Positions 17,901 through 26,749 of a stretch of DNA of 64,000 nt are shown here, in pieces. The position numbers and the translations under genes were made by a program. The stretch's first letter is position 1; the number at the start of each line of letters is the position of its first letter. The stretch spans positions 2,811,001-2,875,000 of the forward strand of contig NZ_JAVBIK010000001.1 in NCBI RefSeq assembly GCF_032193805.1, read 5' to 3'. Source of the DNA: Rhodoferax potami. Lineage in GTDB: Bacteria > Pseudomonadota > Gammaproteobacteria > Burkholderiales > Burkholderiaceae_C. Under the pieces are notes generated by a model that saw nothing but the letters and a program-made list of their open reading frames with translations, searched no databases and had not been told where the DNA came from.

Positions 17901-18725
17901 TCAAATTTCCATGTTGTCGATGAGGCGTGTGCTACCCAAGCGGGCGGCCGCTAGCACCACTTTGGCATCGCCTGCCTGTGGGGCCTGCAGGTCTGACTGG
18001 CGGCGCACAGCCACGTAGTCGGGCATCCAACCGGCGGCGCGCAGCGATTGCATGCCGTCGTTTTCCAGCCGCGCGAGGTCGGTTTCGCCGGAGCGCACGG
18101 CGCTCACGATGCCGCGCAAGATGCTCGACAACAACAAGGCCTCTTCCCGCTGTGCCGGAGTCAGGTAGCCATTGCGACTTGAGAGCGCCAAGCCTGCCTC
18201 GTTACGCTGGGTCTCACCGCCGACCACGTCGATCGGCAAAGCGAACTGCTTGACCATATTGCGGATCACCATCAGCTGCTGGTAGTCTTTTTTGCCGAAC
18301 AGGGCGGTACGCGCTTGTGTGACTGCCAGCAACTTCATGACCACCGTACACACCCCGATGAAAAAACCGGGGCGGAAGTGGCCTTCCAGGATATCTGCCA
18401 GCTCAGTCGGAGGGTGCACCTTGAATGTTTGCGCCTGAGGGTAAAGCTCGCTCTCTTTGGGGGCAAACACAATATCGCAACCCGCCGCTTCCAGGTGTTG
18501 GCAATCTGCTTCCAGGGTCCGGGGGTAGGTGTCGAAATCCTCGTGCGGTGCAAATTGCAGCCGGTTCACAAAGATGGTGGAAATCGTCACGTCGCCCAGC
18601 GGCTTGGCCTGGCGCACCAAGGCCAAGTGCCCTGCATGCAAGTTGCCCATGGTGGGCACGACGGCTGGGTGACGGTACTGGCTGAGTGCTTCGCGTAGCT
18701 CAGAAATAGTGTGAATCAGTTGCAT
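17901..18725 (-). CDS. panC: Pantothenate synthetase (pantoate-beta-alanine ligase)
   Basis: The 274-aa enzyme joins pantoate and beta-alanine with ATP via a pantoyl-adenylate. It shows the HIGH-type nucleotide motif PTMGNLHAGHL (about 25-35), the FVNRLQFAPHEDFDTYPRT region, GKKDYQQLMVIRNMV with its KKD ATP ligand, and the KMSKS-like SSRNGYL. It is 6 bp downstream of panB, forming a panB-panC operon that supplies pantothenate for CoA. Confidence 0.96.
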   Translation of the reverse strand: MQLIHTISELREALSQYRHPAVVPTMGNLHAGHLALVRQAKPLGDVTISTIFVNRLQFAPHEDFDTYPRTLEADCQHLEAAGCDIVFAPKESELYPQAQTFKVHPPTELADILEGHFRPGFFIGVCTVVMKLLAVTQARTALFGKKDYQQLMVIRNMVKQFALPIDVVGGETQRNEAGLALSSRNGYLTPAQREEALLLSSILRGIVSAVRSGETDLARLENDGMQSLRAAGWMPDYVAVRRQSDLQAPQAGDAKVVLAAARLGSTRLIDNMEI

Positions 18726-18731
18726 CGTTTC

Positions 18732-19634
18732 TCACCACGCGTGAACAGCGTCGTCCGGAAAGCTGCCGTTTTTGACTGCGGCCACATAGGCTTCCATGGC
18801 TCCACGGATACTGGTGGCTTCCAGCATGAAGTTACGCACGAACTTCGGGTTTTTGCCCAGGTTCACCCCCAGCATGTCGTGCAGCACCAGCACTTGACCG
18901 GCGGTGCCTTTGCCGGCTCCGATACCGATCGTGGCGCAGTGCGGCAATTCGCGGGTCAGCTCGGCAGACAAGGGGGCTGGCACCATCTCTAGCACCACCA
19001 TGCTGGCACCCGCGTCTTGCAGTTCGTGGGCCTGCTTTTTCATGATGTCGGCAGCCGCATCACCGCGACCTTGCACTCGGTAGCCGCCGAGGGCGTGCAC
19101 GGTCTGCGGCGTCAGGCCCAAATGGGCACACACCGGGATGCCGCGCTGCACCAAGAACTGCACTACCTCGGTAGTCCAGCCACCGCCTTCGAGCTTGACC
19201 ATGTGCGCGCCTGCCTGCATGAGCACGCTGGCACTGCGGATGGCTTGCTCTTTGGATTCCTGGTAGCTGCCGAAGGGCAAGTCGCCAATCAGCCATGCGG
19301 TGCCTTGGGCACGGCGCAGGCCGCGGGCCACGCTCTCGGTGTGGTAGGCCATGTCTTCGAGGGTGACGCCCACGGTGCTGTGGCGTCCTTGGCAGACCAT
19401 GCCGAGGGAGTCACCTACCAAAATGCACTCCACACCTGCCGCATCCGCCACTGCCGCAAAGGTGGCGTCGTAGGCGGTCAGCATGGTGATTTTTTCACCC
19501 CGGGTGTGCATCTCTTGGATGCGGGGCAAACTGATGGGCTTGCGTGTGGACGGCGCTGACGCAGGGGGCAGCGTGCCGTAGGGAGTCGCGTTGGTTGCGC
19601 TAGAGGCTTGTTCACCGGTCGGGTTCAGGGCCAT
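18732..19634 (-). CDS. panB: 3-methyl-2-oxobutanoate hydroxymethyltransferase
   Basis: The 300-aa enzyme adds a hydroxymethyl group from methylene-THF to alpha-ketoisovalerate, giving ketopantoate. The (beta-alpha)8 barrel shows [29 protein letters not shown] with the Mg-binding Asp, [11 protein letters not shown] and [13 protein letters not shown]. The start is set at the ATG at 19634 with GGAG five bases upstream; the TTG four codons earlier is less likely. The first 35 residues are a variable, Ala/Ser-rich leader before the conserved [12 protein letters not shown]. It is the upstream gene of the panBC pair. Confidence 0.95.
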   Translation of the reverse strand: MALNPTGEQASSATNATPYGTLPPASAPSTRKPISLPRIQEMHTRGEKITMLTAYDATFAAVADAAGVECILVGDSLGMVCQGRHSTVGVTLEDMAYHTESVARGLRRAQGTAWLIGDLPFGSYQESKEQAIRSASVLMQAGAHMVKLEGGGWTTEVVQFLVQRGIPVCAHLGLTPQTVHALGGYRVQGRGDAAADIMKKQAHELQDAGASMVVLEMVPAPLSAELTRELPHCATIGIGAGKGTAGQVLVLHDMLGVNLGKNPKFVRNFMLEATSIRGAMEAYVAAVKNGSFPDDAVHAW

Positions 19635-19738
19635 GGGGGACTCCAAAAATCGGGATTACAAATCGGGCTTGCCGAGGGTTTGGCGAAAGTGGGGCGAATA
19701 CTAACCGCAGTTGCGAGCCCTGAAATAGAGAGCCCCGT

Positions 19739-20587
19739 TCAGGTAGGTGCATAGGCCAGGCGCACATAGATCGGCGCGAAGGCCTCCGCCTGGGTGATTT
19801 CGATCAGGGTTTCTTTCGCCAGCTCCAGCAGGGCGATGAAGGTCACCACCAGCACCGGCGTGCCTTGGGTCGTGTCAAACAAGTCTTCGAAGCCAACGAA
19901 ACGCTGACCCTGCAGCTTTTTGAGCACGATGCTCATGTGCTCGCGCACCGAGAGCTCTTCGCGGCTGATCTTGTGGTGCTGCACCAGCTTGGCCCGCTTC
20001 AAGATGTCGCGCCAAGCGCTTTGCAGCTCCTCCACTCCCACATCCGGAAAGCGGGGTTTGAGGCTCTGCTCGATGTAGACGTTGGCTTTTAAAAAATCCC
20101 GTCCGTATTGCGGTATCGCGTTCAGCCGGGCGGCTGCCAGCTTCATTTGCTCGTATTCGAGCAAGCGGCGCACCAATTCCGCTCGCGGGTCTTCGGCTTC
20201 TTCGCCCTCAGCCACCTTTTTGGGCGGCAGCAACATGCGCGATTTGATCTCAATCAGCATGGCTGCCATCAGCAGGTACTCGGCCGCCAGCTCCAAGTTA
20301 CGTTTGCGGATTTGCTCCACATAGACCAAGTACTGCTTGGTCACGCTCAACATCGGAATGTCGAGGATGTTGAAGTTCTGTTTGCGGATCAGGTAGAGCA
20401 ACAAGTCCAGCGGCCCTTCGAAGGCCTCCAGAAACACCTCCAGCGCATCCGGCGGGATATAGAGGTCCTGCGGCATGGCGAACAAGGGCTCGCCGTACAG
20501 GCGCGCCAACGCCACTTGGTCCACCACCTCGGGCATTTGCCCGAGTTCGGCGACTCCGGTGGGTGCGCCGGTGGTGTCGGTTGTCAT
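19739..20587 (-). CDS. scpA: Segregation and condensation protein A (kleisin)
   Basis: A 282-aa kleisin that bridges SMC heads in the condensin complex. The signature FEGPLDLLLYLIRKQNFNILDIPM is present near residues 55-80 with the acidic linker EGEEAEDPRAELVRRLLEYE and a C-terminal winged-helix region (TFIALLELAKETLIEITQ). It lies between panB and the DUF3460 gene. A copy of the interspersed palindromic repeat abuts its start codon, so the ribosome site is inside repeat-derived sequence and not well formed. Confidence 0.93.
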   Translation of the reverse strand: MTTDTTGAPTGVAELGQMPEVVDQVALARLYGEPLFAMPQDLYIPPDALEVFLEAFEGPLDLLLYLIRKQNFNILDIPMLSVTKQYLVYVEQIRKRNLELAAEYLLMAAMLIEIKSRMLLPPKKVAEGEEAEDPRAELVRRLLEYEQMKLAAARLNAIPQYGRDFLKANVYIEQSLKPRFPDVGVEELQSAWRDILKRAKLVQHHKISREELSVREHMSIVLKKLQGQRFVGFEDLFDTTQGTPVLVVTFIALLELAKETLIEITQAEAFAPIYVRLAYAPT

Positions 20588-20643
20588 TTTGCTATCAAAT
20601 CAGGAGCTGCTGGCGCAGATAAAACGTGCGCTAGAGGCTGATT
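20588..20643. repeat. Interspersed palindromic repeat, copy upstream of scpA
   Basis: About 56 bp starting TTTGCTATCAAATC, followed by GGAGCTGCTGGCGCA and, after a short loop, TGCGCTAGAGGCTGATT. The two halves form an imperfect inverted repeat. The same pattern recurs at 32693-32749, 45682-45739 and 49487-49535 in this window. It fills the gap between the DUF3460 gene and scpA. Confidence 0.75.
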
Positions 20644-20649
20644 GGACTC

Positions 20650-20856
20650 TTAATCGTGCTTGGTCTGGTAGACGTAGGGCTTTTGCGCGACCTGGGCGCT
20701 GCGGAAGCCTTTCCAGGCCATGCGGTCCACGACTTTGTCCCACAACAGGGAGCGGCCCTTGCGCTGCTCGGCTTCCAGCGTGGGTTTGGCGACCTTGAGT
20801 TGGTCGATGAACTGGGTGGCTTCAGAGCGGTAATCGGGGCGGCGGAAGATGTTCAT
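20650..20856 (-). CDS. DUF3460 family protein
   Basis: A 68-aa protein beginning MNIFRRPDYRSEATQFIDQLK and ending WKGFRSAQVAQKPYVYQTKHD, the pattern of the DUF3460 family found in beta-proteobacteria. It is strongly basic and has no membrane segment. Function is unknown. Its usual position beside scpA and the pan genes is kept here. Confidence 0.85.
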   Translation of the reverse strand: MNIFRRPDYRSEATQFIDQLKVAKPTLEAEQRKGRSLLWDKVVDRMAWKGFRSAQVAQKPYVYQTKHD

Positions 20857-20916
20857 GGCGGGATCCTTAATGGCGGCATTTTAACGGCAGGGACGCCAGA
20901 CTCCGGCGAGCGGCCC

Positions 20917-21249
20917 TTACTGGGTGGTCCACACTTGATCCGCGTGGGGGTGCGGAGCCAATGGTTGCGGGAGGGTGCGCTGGTTCATGCTGCTCTCCAC
21001 CACCATGGTGTGCGCAAACATGGTGGGTTGCATATCGTAAGCACTCGCTAGTCTGAGAGCACTGCGCCGGCGCACCCGCAGGACCACCAAGCCGATGGCC
21101 AGAGCAAACGCGACCGCGATCAAGGCCCAATGCAGTTCACTCAGGCCCCACACCACGCCGGCAAGTCCCGTTTGGCCTGTTTGGGCGAAAACTTTGGCAT
21201 GCCCAAAGACAGAGGCGGCAGCGAAAAGGGCATTAAATCGGGGAGTCAT
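20917..21249 (-). CDS. Small exported or membrane protein of unknown function
   Basis: A 110-aa frame starting MTPRFNALFAAASVFGHAKVFAQ, a plausible signal peptide, followed by one hydrophobic helix (LHWALIAVAFALAIGLVVLRV, about 39-59) with a positively charged stop-transfer RVRRR and a soluble tail rich in His, Gln and Pro. This is the C-terminal end of a longer open frame running antisense to nadC; the ATG at 21249 is chosen because coding features begin only there. It is divergent from nadC (97 bp between). I do not recognise a family. Confidence 0.55.
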   Translation of the reverse strand: MTPRFNALFAAASVFGHAKVFAQTGQTGLAGVVWGLSELHWALIAVAFALAIGLVVLRVRRRSALRLASAYDMQPTMFAHTMVVESSMNQRTLPQPLAPHPHADQVWTTQ

Positions 21250-21346
21250 GCAGGTTTTCCAAAAGGCCGAGTGCGAAGGGGTGGCATTTTGGCACGCTTG
21301 TCCCCCTGACCATCTAGCGCAAGGGTGGCCGGTTATCCTTCGGTGT

Positions 21347-22216
21347 ATGAGCACTTTTGATCTTTCCTCCGCAGACATCGCTGCCCTGGCGCAGTCTGAT
21401 GTGGCTCGCGCCTTGTCTGAAGACGTGGGCGCCGGCGACCTGACCGCCTCTTTGATTGACCCCACTCGCCGGGCCCGAGCGCGGGTGTTGGCCCGCGAGT
21501 CGGCCGTCATTTGCGGCGAGCCCTGGGCCACTGCAGCCGTGCGGGCGCTGGATCCGTCGGCCGCCCTCATCTGGCATGTGCGCGAAGGCCAACGCTGCCA
21601 GCAAGACCAAGTGTTGCTGGAGATTGAGGGCAACGCCCAAGCCTTGCTGACAGCTGAGCGCACCGCGTTGAACTTTTTGCAGCTGCTGAGCGCGGTGGCC
21701 ACTAAAACTTCCACCTTTGTGGAAGCAGTGAATGAAGTGCCCGGTAATCGTGCTGCCATCGTGGACACCCGCAAGACCATTCCCGGCCTGCGGCTAGCGC
21801 AGAAATACGCCGTTAAAACGGGTGGCGGTACCAACCACCGCATCGGCCTGCACGACGCGGTGCTGATCAAAGAAAACCACATCGCCGCCGCCGGTGGCGT
21901 GACCGCCGCGCTGCAACGCGCTACCCAATTCGCCGCCACTGCCAAGTTCATTGAGGTGGAGGTCGAAACGTTGGAGCAACTGCGCGAAGCGCTCGACTGC
22001 GGCGCCAAGATGGTGCTGCTGGACAACATGACGCTGGCTCAATTGATGCAGGCGGTAGCCATCAATGCCGGACGCGCTATTTTGGAAGTCTCCGGCGGTG
22101 TGAACCTGGATACGGTGCGGGCGATTGCCTCTACCGGTGTGGACCGCATCTCCATCGGCGCGCTGACCAAAGACGTCAAGGCCACCGACTTCTCCATGCG
22201 ATTTGAGGACCTGTGA
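21347..22216 (+). CDS. nadC: Nicotinate-nucleotide pyrophosphorylase (carboxylating)
   Basis: The 289-aa quinolinate phosphoribosyltransferase forms nicotinate mononucleotide from quinolinate and PRPP. Visible motifs are [54 protein letters not shown] and [17 protein letters not shown], and [11 protein letters not shown]. The start at 21347 matches the family N-terminus. Its stop overlaps the nadA ATG by one base (TGATG), giving a coupled nadC-nadA operon for de novo NAD synthesis; nadB is elsewhere in the window. Confidence 0.96.
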   Translation: MSTFDLSSADIAALAQSDVARALSEDVGAGDLTASLIDPTRRARARVLARESAVICGEPWATAAVRALDPSAALIWHVREGQRCQQDQVLLEIEGNAQALLTAERTALNFLQLLSAVATKTSTFVEAVNEVPGNRAAIVDTRKTIPGLRLAQKYAVKTGGGTNHRIGLHDAVLIKENHIAAAGGVTAALQRATQFAATAKFIEVEVETLEQLREALDCGAKMVLLDNMTLAQLMQAVAINAGRAILEVSGGVNLDTVRAIASTGVDRISIGALTKDVKATDFSMRFEDL

Positions 22217-23319
22217 TGAGCGCCAGTGATGTGATCGACGTGGAGTACGAGCAACCGGCCTGCTCCACCAAGCATGCCTGGGCCCGTGTGCCTGTGGAGC
22301 CCACCCCGATGGAGCGCACCGCGCTCAAAGACAAGATCAAGCGCCTGCTGAAAGAAAAGAACGCGGTCATGGTGTCGCACTATTACGTGCACCCTGATTT
22401 GCAGGATCTGGCCGAAGAGACCGGCGGCCTGGTGAGCGATTCGCTGGAGATGGCCCGCTTCGGCCGGGACCACAGCGCACAAACGCTGGTGGTGTCGGGC
22501 GTGAAGTTCATGGGCGAGACCAGCAAGATTCTGTCGCCGCACAAGACAGTGCTCATGCCCGACCTGGATGCGACCTGCTCGCTGGACCTGGGCTGCCCCA
22601 TCAGCGAATTCAACGCGTTTTGCGACGCGCACCCCGACCGCACTGTGGTGGTCTACGCCAACACCAGCGCTGCCGTGAAGGCGCGTGCCGATTGGCTGGT
22701 GACCAGCAGCTGTGCGCTGGACATCGTGAAAGCGCTCAAAGACAAGGGCCAGAAGATTCTGTGGGCGCCCGACAAACACTTGGGCGGCTACATCCAGCGC
22801 GAAACCGGCGCCGACATGGTGTTTTGGGAAGGCGCCTGTATCGTTCACGACGAGTTCAAGGCTTTTGAGCTGGAAGCGCTGATCCAAGAGCACCCGAAAG
22901 CCAAAGTGCTGGTGCACCCCGAGTCGCCCCAAGACGTAGTGGCCCTGGCCCACGCCGTGGGTTCGACCAGCGCCATCCTCAAGGCCGCGCAGACGCTGGA
23001 CGCCGATACCTTCATCGTGGCCACTGACAACGGCATGCTGCACAAGCTGCGCACGCTCAACCCGACCAAAACCTTCATTGAGGCCCCTACCGCTGGCAAC
23101 AGCGCTACCTGCAAAAGCTGCGCGCATTGCCCCTGGATGGCCATGAATGGCTTGGCCGGCGTCGCGCGCGTGTTGGAGCATGGCCTGAATGAAGTCCATG
23201 TGGATCACCAACTGATTGACCGCGCCCGTTTGCCGATTGACCGCATGCTGGCGTTCACCGCGGCGCTGAAGAACGGTCAGCCTGTGGGTGGCTTGATTCC
23301 GAATATCGGTGCGGCCTGA
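22216..23319 (+). CDS. nadA: Quinolinate synthase A
   Basis: The 367-aa [4Fe-4S] enzyme condenses iminoaspartate with dihydroxyacetone phosphate to quinolinate. Motifs include [36 protein letters not shown], the cluster-ligand region [22 protein letters not shown] and the C-terminal [13 protein letters not shown]. The ATG at 22216 overlaps the nadC stop; an in-frame GTG one codon earlier also exists. It converges with rbsD, 18 bp away. Confidence 0.96.
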   Translation: MSASDVIDVEYEQPACSTKHAWARVPVEPTPMERTALKDKIKRLLKEKNAVMVSHYYVHPDLQDLAEETGGLVSDSLEMARFGRDHSAQTLVVSGVKFMGETSKILSPHKTVLMPDLDATCSLDLGCPISEFNAFCDAHPDRTVVVYANTSAAVKARADWLVTSSCALDIVKALKDKGQKILWAPDKHLGGYIQRETGADMVFWEGACIVHDEFKAFELEALIQEHPKAKVLVHPESPQDVVALAHAVGSTSAILKAAQTLDADTFIVATDNGMLHKLRTLNPTKTFIEAPTAGNSATCKSCAHCPWMAMNGLAGVARVLEHGLNEVHVDHQLIDRARLPIDRMLAFTAALKNGQPVGGLIPNIGAA

Positions 23320-23337
23320 GGTCGGGCCTGTAGTGCG

Positions 23338-23742
23338 CTAAAAAGTCACGCCCGACACCAGCACCATGTTGGCGTAGGGCGTGCATTCCCCGGTGCGAAT
23401 GACCGCACGTGCACGTTGGCAGAGCGATTTCAGTTCGGCATGGCTGATGGTTTGGATATCAAATCCGGTACGGTTTGCACACCAGACAGGCAGCGCTTTG
23501 TCGTCACCCTGCAAGGCTTCGTGGGCGATGTAGGCGTGCTCCACCTGCAGCTCCGACAAGACCGCGGTCAGCGTTTGGTCCAGTGAGGGGACGCCGGGGC
23601 ACAAGGCCAAGTCAATCCGCTGTGGCGCGCCTGGGCCTGTCGGAATCGGCAAGCCCGCATCGCCCACGACCACCATGTCACCGTGTCCCATGCTGGCCAC
23701 CAGCATCGAGATCTCTGCATTCAACAACACACTTCGTTTCAT
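23338..23742 (-). CDS. rbsD: D-ribose pyranase
   Basis: A 134-aa mutarotase that converts beta-pyranose ribose to the furanose form used by ribokinase. It begins MKRSVLLNAEISMLVASMGHGD, where the His of GHGD is catalytic, and ends with the family segment RTGECTPYANMVLVSGV. The start at 23742 overlaps the rbsK stop by four bases (ATGA). It is the last gene of the ribose operon. Confidence 0.93.
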   Translation of the reverse strand: MKRSVLLNAEISMLVASMGHGDMVVVGDAGLPIPTGPGAPQRIDLALCPGVPSLDQTLTAVLSELQVEHAYIAHEALQGDDKALPVWCANRTGFDIQTISHAELKSLCQRARAVIRTGECTPYANMVLVSGVTF

Positions 23743-24698
23743 AAATTTTGCCAATGGGGCGCAGTCAAAGCGACCTCGGTTTGAGTCCGGCTAGGGATGG
23801 ATGTTTGCGCGCCCGCAGTTTGTACACACAAGCTGGCCGCAGTCATGCCCTGGTGCACGCAATCCGCAAATTGCAGACCCCTAGCCCACGCAGCCACCAA
23901 GGCGCCCAAAAATGTATCGCCCGCTGCGGTGGTGTCGACCACGTCGACCCGGGCTGCGGGGTGGTAGGTCACCGCGTCACCGTCCGCAGCGATTGCGCCT
24001 GCGCCGCCCAAGGTCAGCACCACCCGGCGGATACCCCACTGCTGAAAATGCCGAATGGCTTGCACTGCGGCATCGTGGCTGGCACCTACATCCAGCCCGC
24101 ACAAGGCGAGCGCCTCGCTCTCGTTGAGTACCAGCAGGTCCACCAGCGCCCACAAGGCTCCGGGCACCGCTTCTGGCACCGGCGAGGGATTCAGCACCAC
24201 CAGGCAACCGCTGGCCCGCGCCCATTGGGCGGCCTTGAGCACCTCCTGCACCGGCGACTCGAGCTGCAGCACCAAGGCATAAGCGCCACGCAAGACAGGC
24301 GCAAGGCCCGTGGCATTCCAGCGGAACGCCTGGTTGGCGCCACCCGCCACCACAATGCGGTTCTGCCCTGAGGCCTCCACCAGCACCAGCGCTACGCCAG
24401 TGGGCTGGTGTGGGTTGGTCTCCACTGCCAGGGTATCGATGCCGTCGGCTTGCAAACTGTCCAGTAGCGCGATCCCGTGGGCATCAGCGCCTACGCTGCC
24501 GACCATGCGCACACGGGCGCCTTGCCGGGCACACGCCACGGCTTGGTTGGCGCCTTTGCCCCCGGGGGAGTAGCGCAGCGCATGGGCCATGACGGTTTCA
24601 CCGGCCACAGGCGCGTCGCTCACATCGACACACATGTCCATGTTCAGGCTCCCTAGGCAGACGACGATCGGGGGCTCACTTTGCATATCGACCTGCAT
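23739..24698 (-). CDS. rbsK: Ribokinase
   Basis: The 319-aa PfkB-family sugar kinase phosphorylates ribose at O5. It shows the N-terminal GSLNMDMCVDV, the GGKGANQAVACARQGA sugar-binding loop and the C-terminal DTTAAGDTFLGALVAAW with its catalytic Asp. Its ATG shares a base with the rbsR stop (TAATG) and its end overlaps rbsD, so all three are translated as a coupled set. Confidence 0.95.
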   Translation of the reverse strand: MQVDMQSEPPIVVCLGSLNMDMCVDVSDAPVAGETVMAHALRYSPGGKGANQAVACARQGARVRMVGSVGADAHGIALLDSLQADGIDTLAVETNPHQPTGVALVLVEASGQNRIVVAGGANQAFRWNATGLAPVLRGAYALVLQLESPVQEVLKAAQWARASGCLVVLNPSPVPEAVPGALWALVDLLVLNESEALALCGLDVGASHDAAVQAIRHFQQWGIRRVVLTLGGAGAIAADGDAVTYHPAARVDVVDTTAAGDTFLGALVAAWARGLQFADCVHQGMTAASLCVQTAGAQTSIPSRTQTEVALTAPHWQNL

Positions 24699-25723
24699 TA
24701 CGCCACCCTCTGCGGGGTCCGCGGTGCCGGCCCGGACGAAGCGCGCACCACCAGCGTTGGCTGCAACAAGACTTGCCGCGATTGCTCCCGTTTGCTTTGG
24801 ATGCGCTCGAGCAGCATGTCCACCGCCATGACACCCATGCGGTGCTTGGGTTGCACGACGGTGGTGAGTGCGGGGCTGGTGAAATGGGCCAACTCTATAT
24901 CGTCGAAGCCGACCAGCGACATGTCTTGCGGAATACGGACGCCGGCTTCATGCGCGGCACTCAGGGCACCAATGCCCATCAGGTCGTTACACACAAACAC
25001 AGCGGTCGGCTTGACCGGGGACTGGAGCACCTGTTTCATGGTGTCACAGCCGCCCTGGCTGGTGAAGTCACTGTGCCAGACCAGCTGATCGGCGTCTGCT
25101 GCAGCGCCGGCTTTGGCAAGCGCATTGCGCCAGCCTTGAATACGCTGTGCGCTGGAGTTCAGGTCCTCAGGACCCGCGATACACGCGATCCGCGTGTGCC
25201 CTAAGGCCAGCAGGTGTTCGGTGGCCAGCATGGCGCCTTGCATGTGCGCAGTTTCAACCAGGTCGCATTGCACATGGCTGATTTCGCGGTCGAGCAGCAC
25301 GGCCGGGATCGTCAGCCCTTGTACCAAAGCCAGCAACTCGCTGTCGTTGCCGGTGGAGATGATGATGAGCCCGTCGATCCGCTTCTCGCTCAGCACTTGC
25401 AGATACACGCTTTGCCGGTGTGGCTCGTCATCGGTGTTGCACAGAATCAGGGTGTAGCCTGCGCCAAAACAATGGTCCTCCACACTGCGCACAATTTCTG
25501 CAAAGTAGGGGTTGGTGCAGTTGGGAATCAACATGCCCAGTGTTTTGGTGGAGTTGCTTTTCAGGCTGCGGGCCACGGCGCTGGGCACATAGCCCAAATT
25601 GCGGATGGCTTCTTCCACCTGCTTGCGTGCGGACTCGCTGACAAAGCGGGTGCCATTCACCACATGCGAAACGGTGCTGATGGACACGTTGGCCCTGCGG
25701 GCCACGTCTTTGATGGACGACAT
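24698..25723 (-). CDS. rbsR: LacI-family ribose operon repressor
   Basis: A 341-aa repressor with an N-terminal helix-turn-helix (MSSIKDVARRANVSISTVSHVVNG) and hinge (GYVPSAVARSLKSNST), then a periplasmic-binding-protein-like effector domain (TKTLGMLIPNCTNPYFAEIVR) for ribose. It is encoded inside the operon it should control. A matching palindromic operator lies upstream of rbsB at 29493-29514. The name rbsR is inferred from context and family. Confidence 0.9.
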   Translation of the reverse strand: MSSIKDVARRANVSISTVSHVVNGTRFVSESARKQVEEAIRNLGYVPSAVARSLKSNSTKTLGMLIPNCTNPYFAEIVRSVEDHCFGAGYTLILCNTDDEPHRQSVYLQVLSEKRIDGLIIISTGNDSELLALVQGLTIPAVLLDREISHVQCDLVETAHMQGAMLATEHLLALGHTRIACIAGPEDLNSSAQRIQGWRNALAKAGAAADADQLVWHSDFTSQGGCDTMKQVLQSPVKPTAVFVCNDLMGIGALSAAHEAGVRIPQDMSLVGFDDIELAHFTSPALTTVVQPKHRMGVMAVDMLLERIQSKREQSRQVLLQPTLVVRASSGPAPRTPQRVA

Positions 25724-25738
25724 GGTGGTGGGCTTGCT

Positions 25739-26713
25739 CTAGTGGCTGGAGGAACGGCGCTGACGTAGCGTGTCAATAATAACGGCCACCACAATGACGC
25801 AGCCTGTCACGATGCGCTTGCTGGGGTCGCTGACACCCACCTGCGCCAAACCGGCTTCCAGCACCGCAATGATGAGTACGCCAAACAAGGTGCTGATGAC
25901 CGAGCCACGCCCACCCATCAGGCTGGTGCCGCCGATCACTACCGACGCAATCACTTGCAGCTCAATGCCCGAACCGGCGTTCGGGTCCGCCGCCTCCAGG
26001 CGAGCGGCTTGCATCAGCCCGGCCAAGCCAGCCAACACGCCTGTCATGGCAAACACGGCCACCCGGATCGGGCTGGGGTTAATGCCTGCCAAGCGCATGG
26101 CCTCTTCATTCGTGCCAATACCGACCACATAGCGGCCAAACACGGTGCGCGACAGCACCACTTGCGCCACGATGACCAGTGCAATCGCAATAAAAAACGC
26201 GGCAGAGACACCGGCCACCCAGGGCTTTGCCAGCTCGGAGATGGCGCCGCCCACATACTGGGTGCGCGAGTCCGTCATCACATAGGCGCCGCCGCGTACG
26301 GCTTCGAGCATGCCCAAGGAAACGATAAACGACGGCAAGCGCCACGCCACCGAGATCAGCCCGGTGACCGCGCCGCAGGTCAGCCCCACCAGTAAGCCCA
26401 ATGCAGACGCAGGCAAGGGGCCCCAGTGCCACACCAGAATGGCATTGGCGGTGGCCGCTGCAGACAGCGCCAGCACCGAGCCCACAGACAAATCGATGCC
26501 GGCAATGATCAACACAAACGTCATGCCGATGGACATCACCAACAGGGCCGGAATCTCGTTGGCAATCGCCACAAAAGTGGCCTTGCTCCAGAAATAGTCA
26601 CTCAGGGTGGAGAACAAAATCACCATGCCGATCAGCACGGCACACAGGCCCAGGTAGGTGCCCATGGCGCTGCGCGAAGTCGCAGTGTTTGGAGGAGTGG
26701 AGGCGGTTGTCAT
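25739..26713 (-). CDS. rbsC: Ribose ABC transporter permease
   Basis: A 324-aa inner-membrane permease with 8-10 hydrophobic helices and the family motifs GIDLSVGSVLALSAA, and VIGGTSLMGGRGSVISTLFGVLII near the C-terminus (EAA-like loop contacting RbsA). It lies 36 bp after rbsA and 15 bp before rbsR. It forms the channel for ribose imported with RbsB and RbsA. Confidence 0.93.
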   Translation of the reverse strand: MTTASTPPNTATSRSAMGTYLGLCAVLIGMVILFSTLSDYFWSKATFVAIANEIPALLVMSIGMTFVLIIAGIDLSVGSVLALSAAATANAILVWHWGPLPASALGLLVGLTCGAVTGLISVAWRLPSFIVSLGMLEAVRGGAYVMTDSRTQYVGGAISELAKPWVAGVSAAFFIAIALVIVAQVVLSRTVFGRYVVGIGTNEEAMRLAGINPSPIRVAVFAMTGVLAGLAGLMQAARLEAADPNAGSGIELQVIASVVIGGTSLMGGRGSVISTLFGVLIIAVLEAGLAQVGVSDPSKRIVTGCVIVVAVIIDTLRQRRSSSH

Positions 26714-26749
26714 ATCGTGAGGGGGTAGGGGGTGAGGGGTTGGCGCTCG

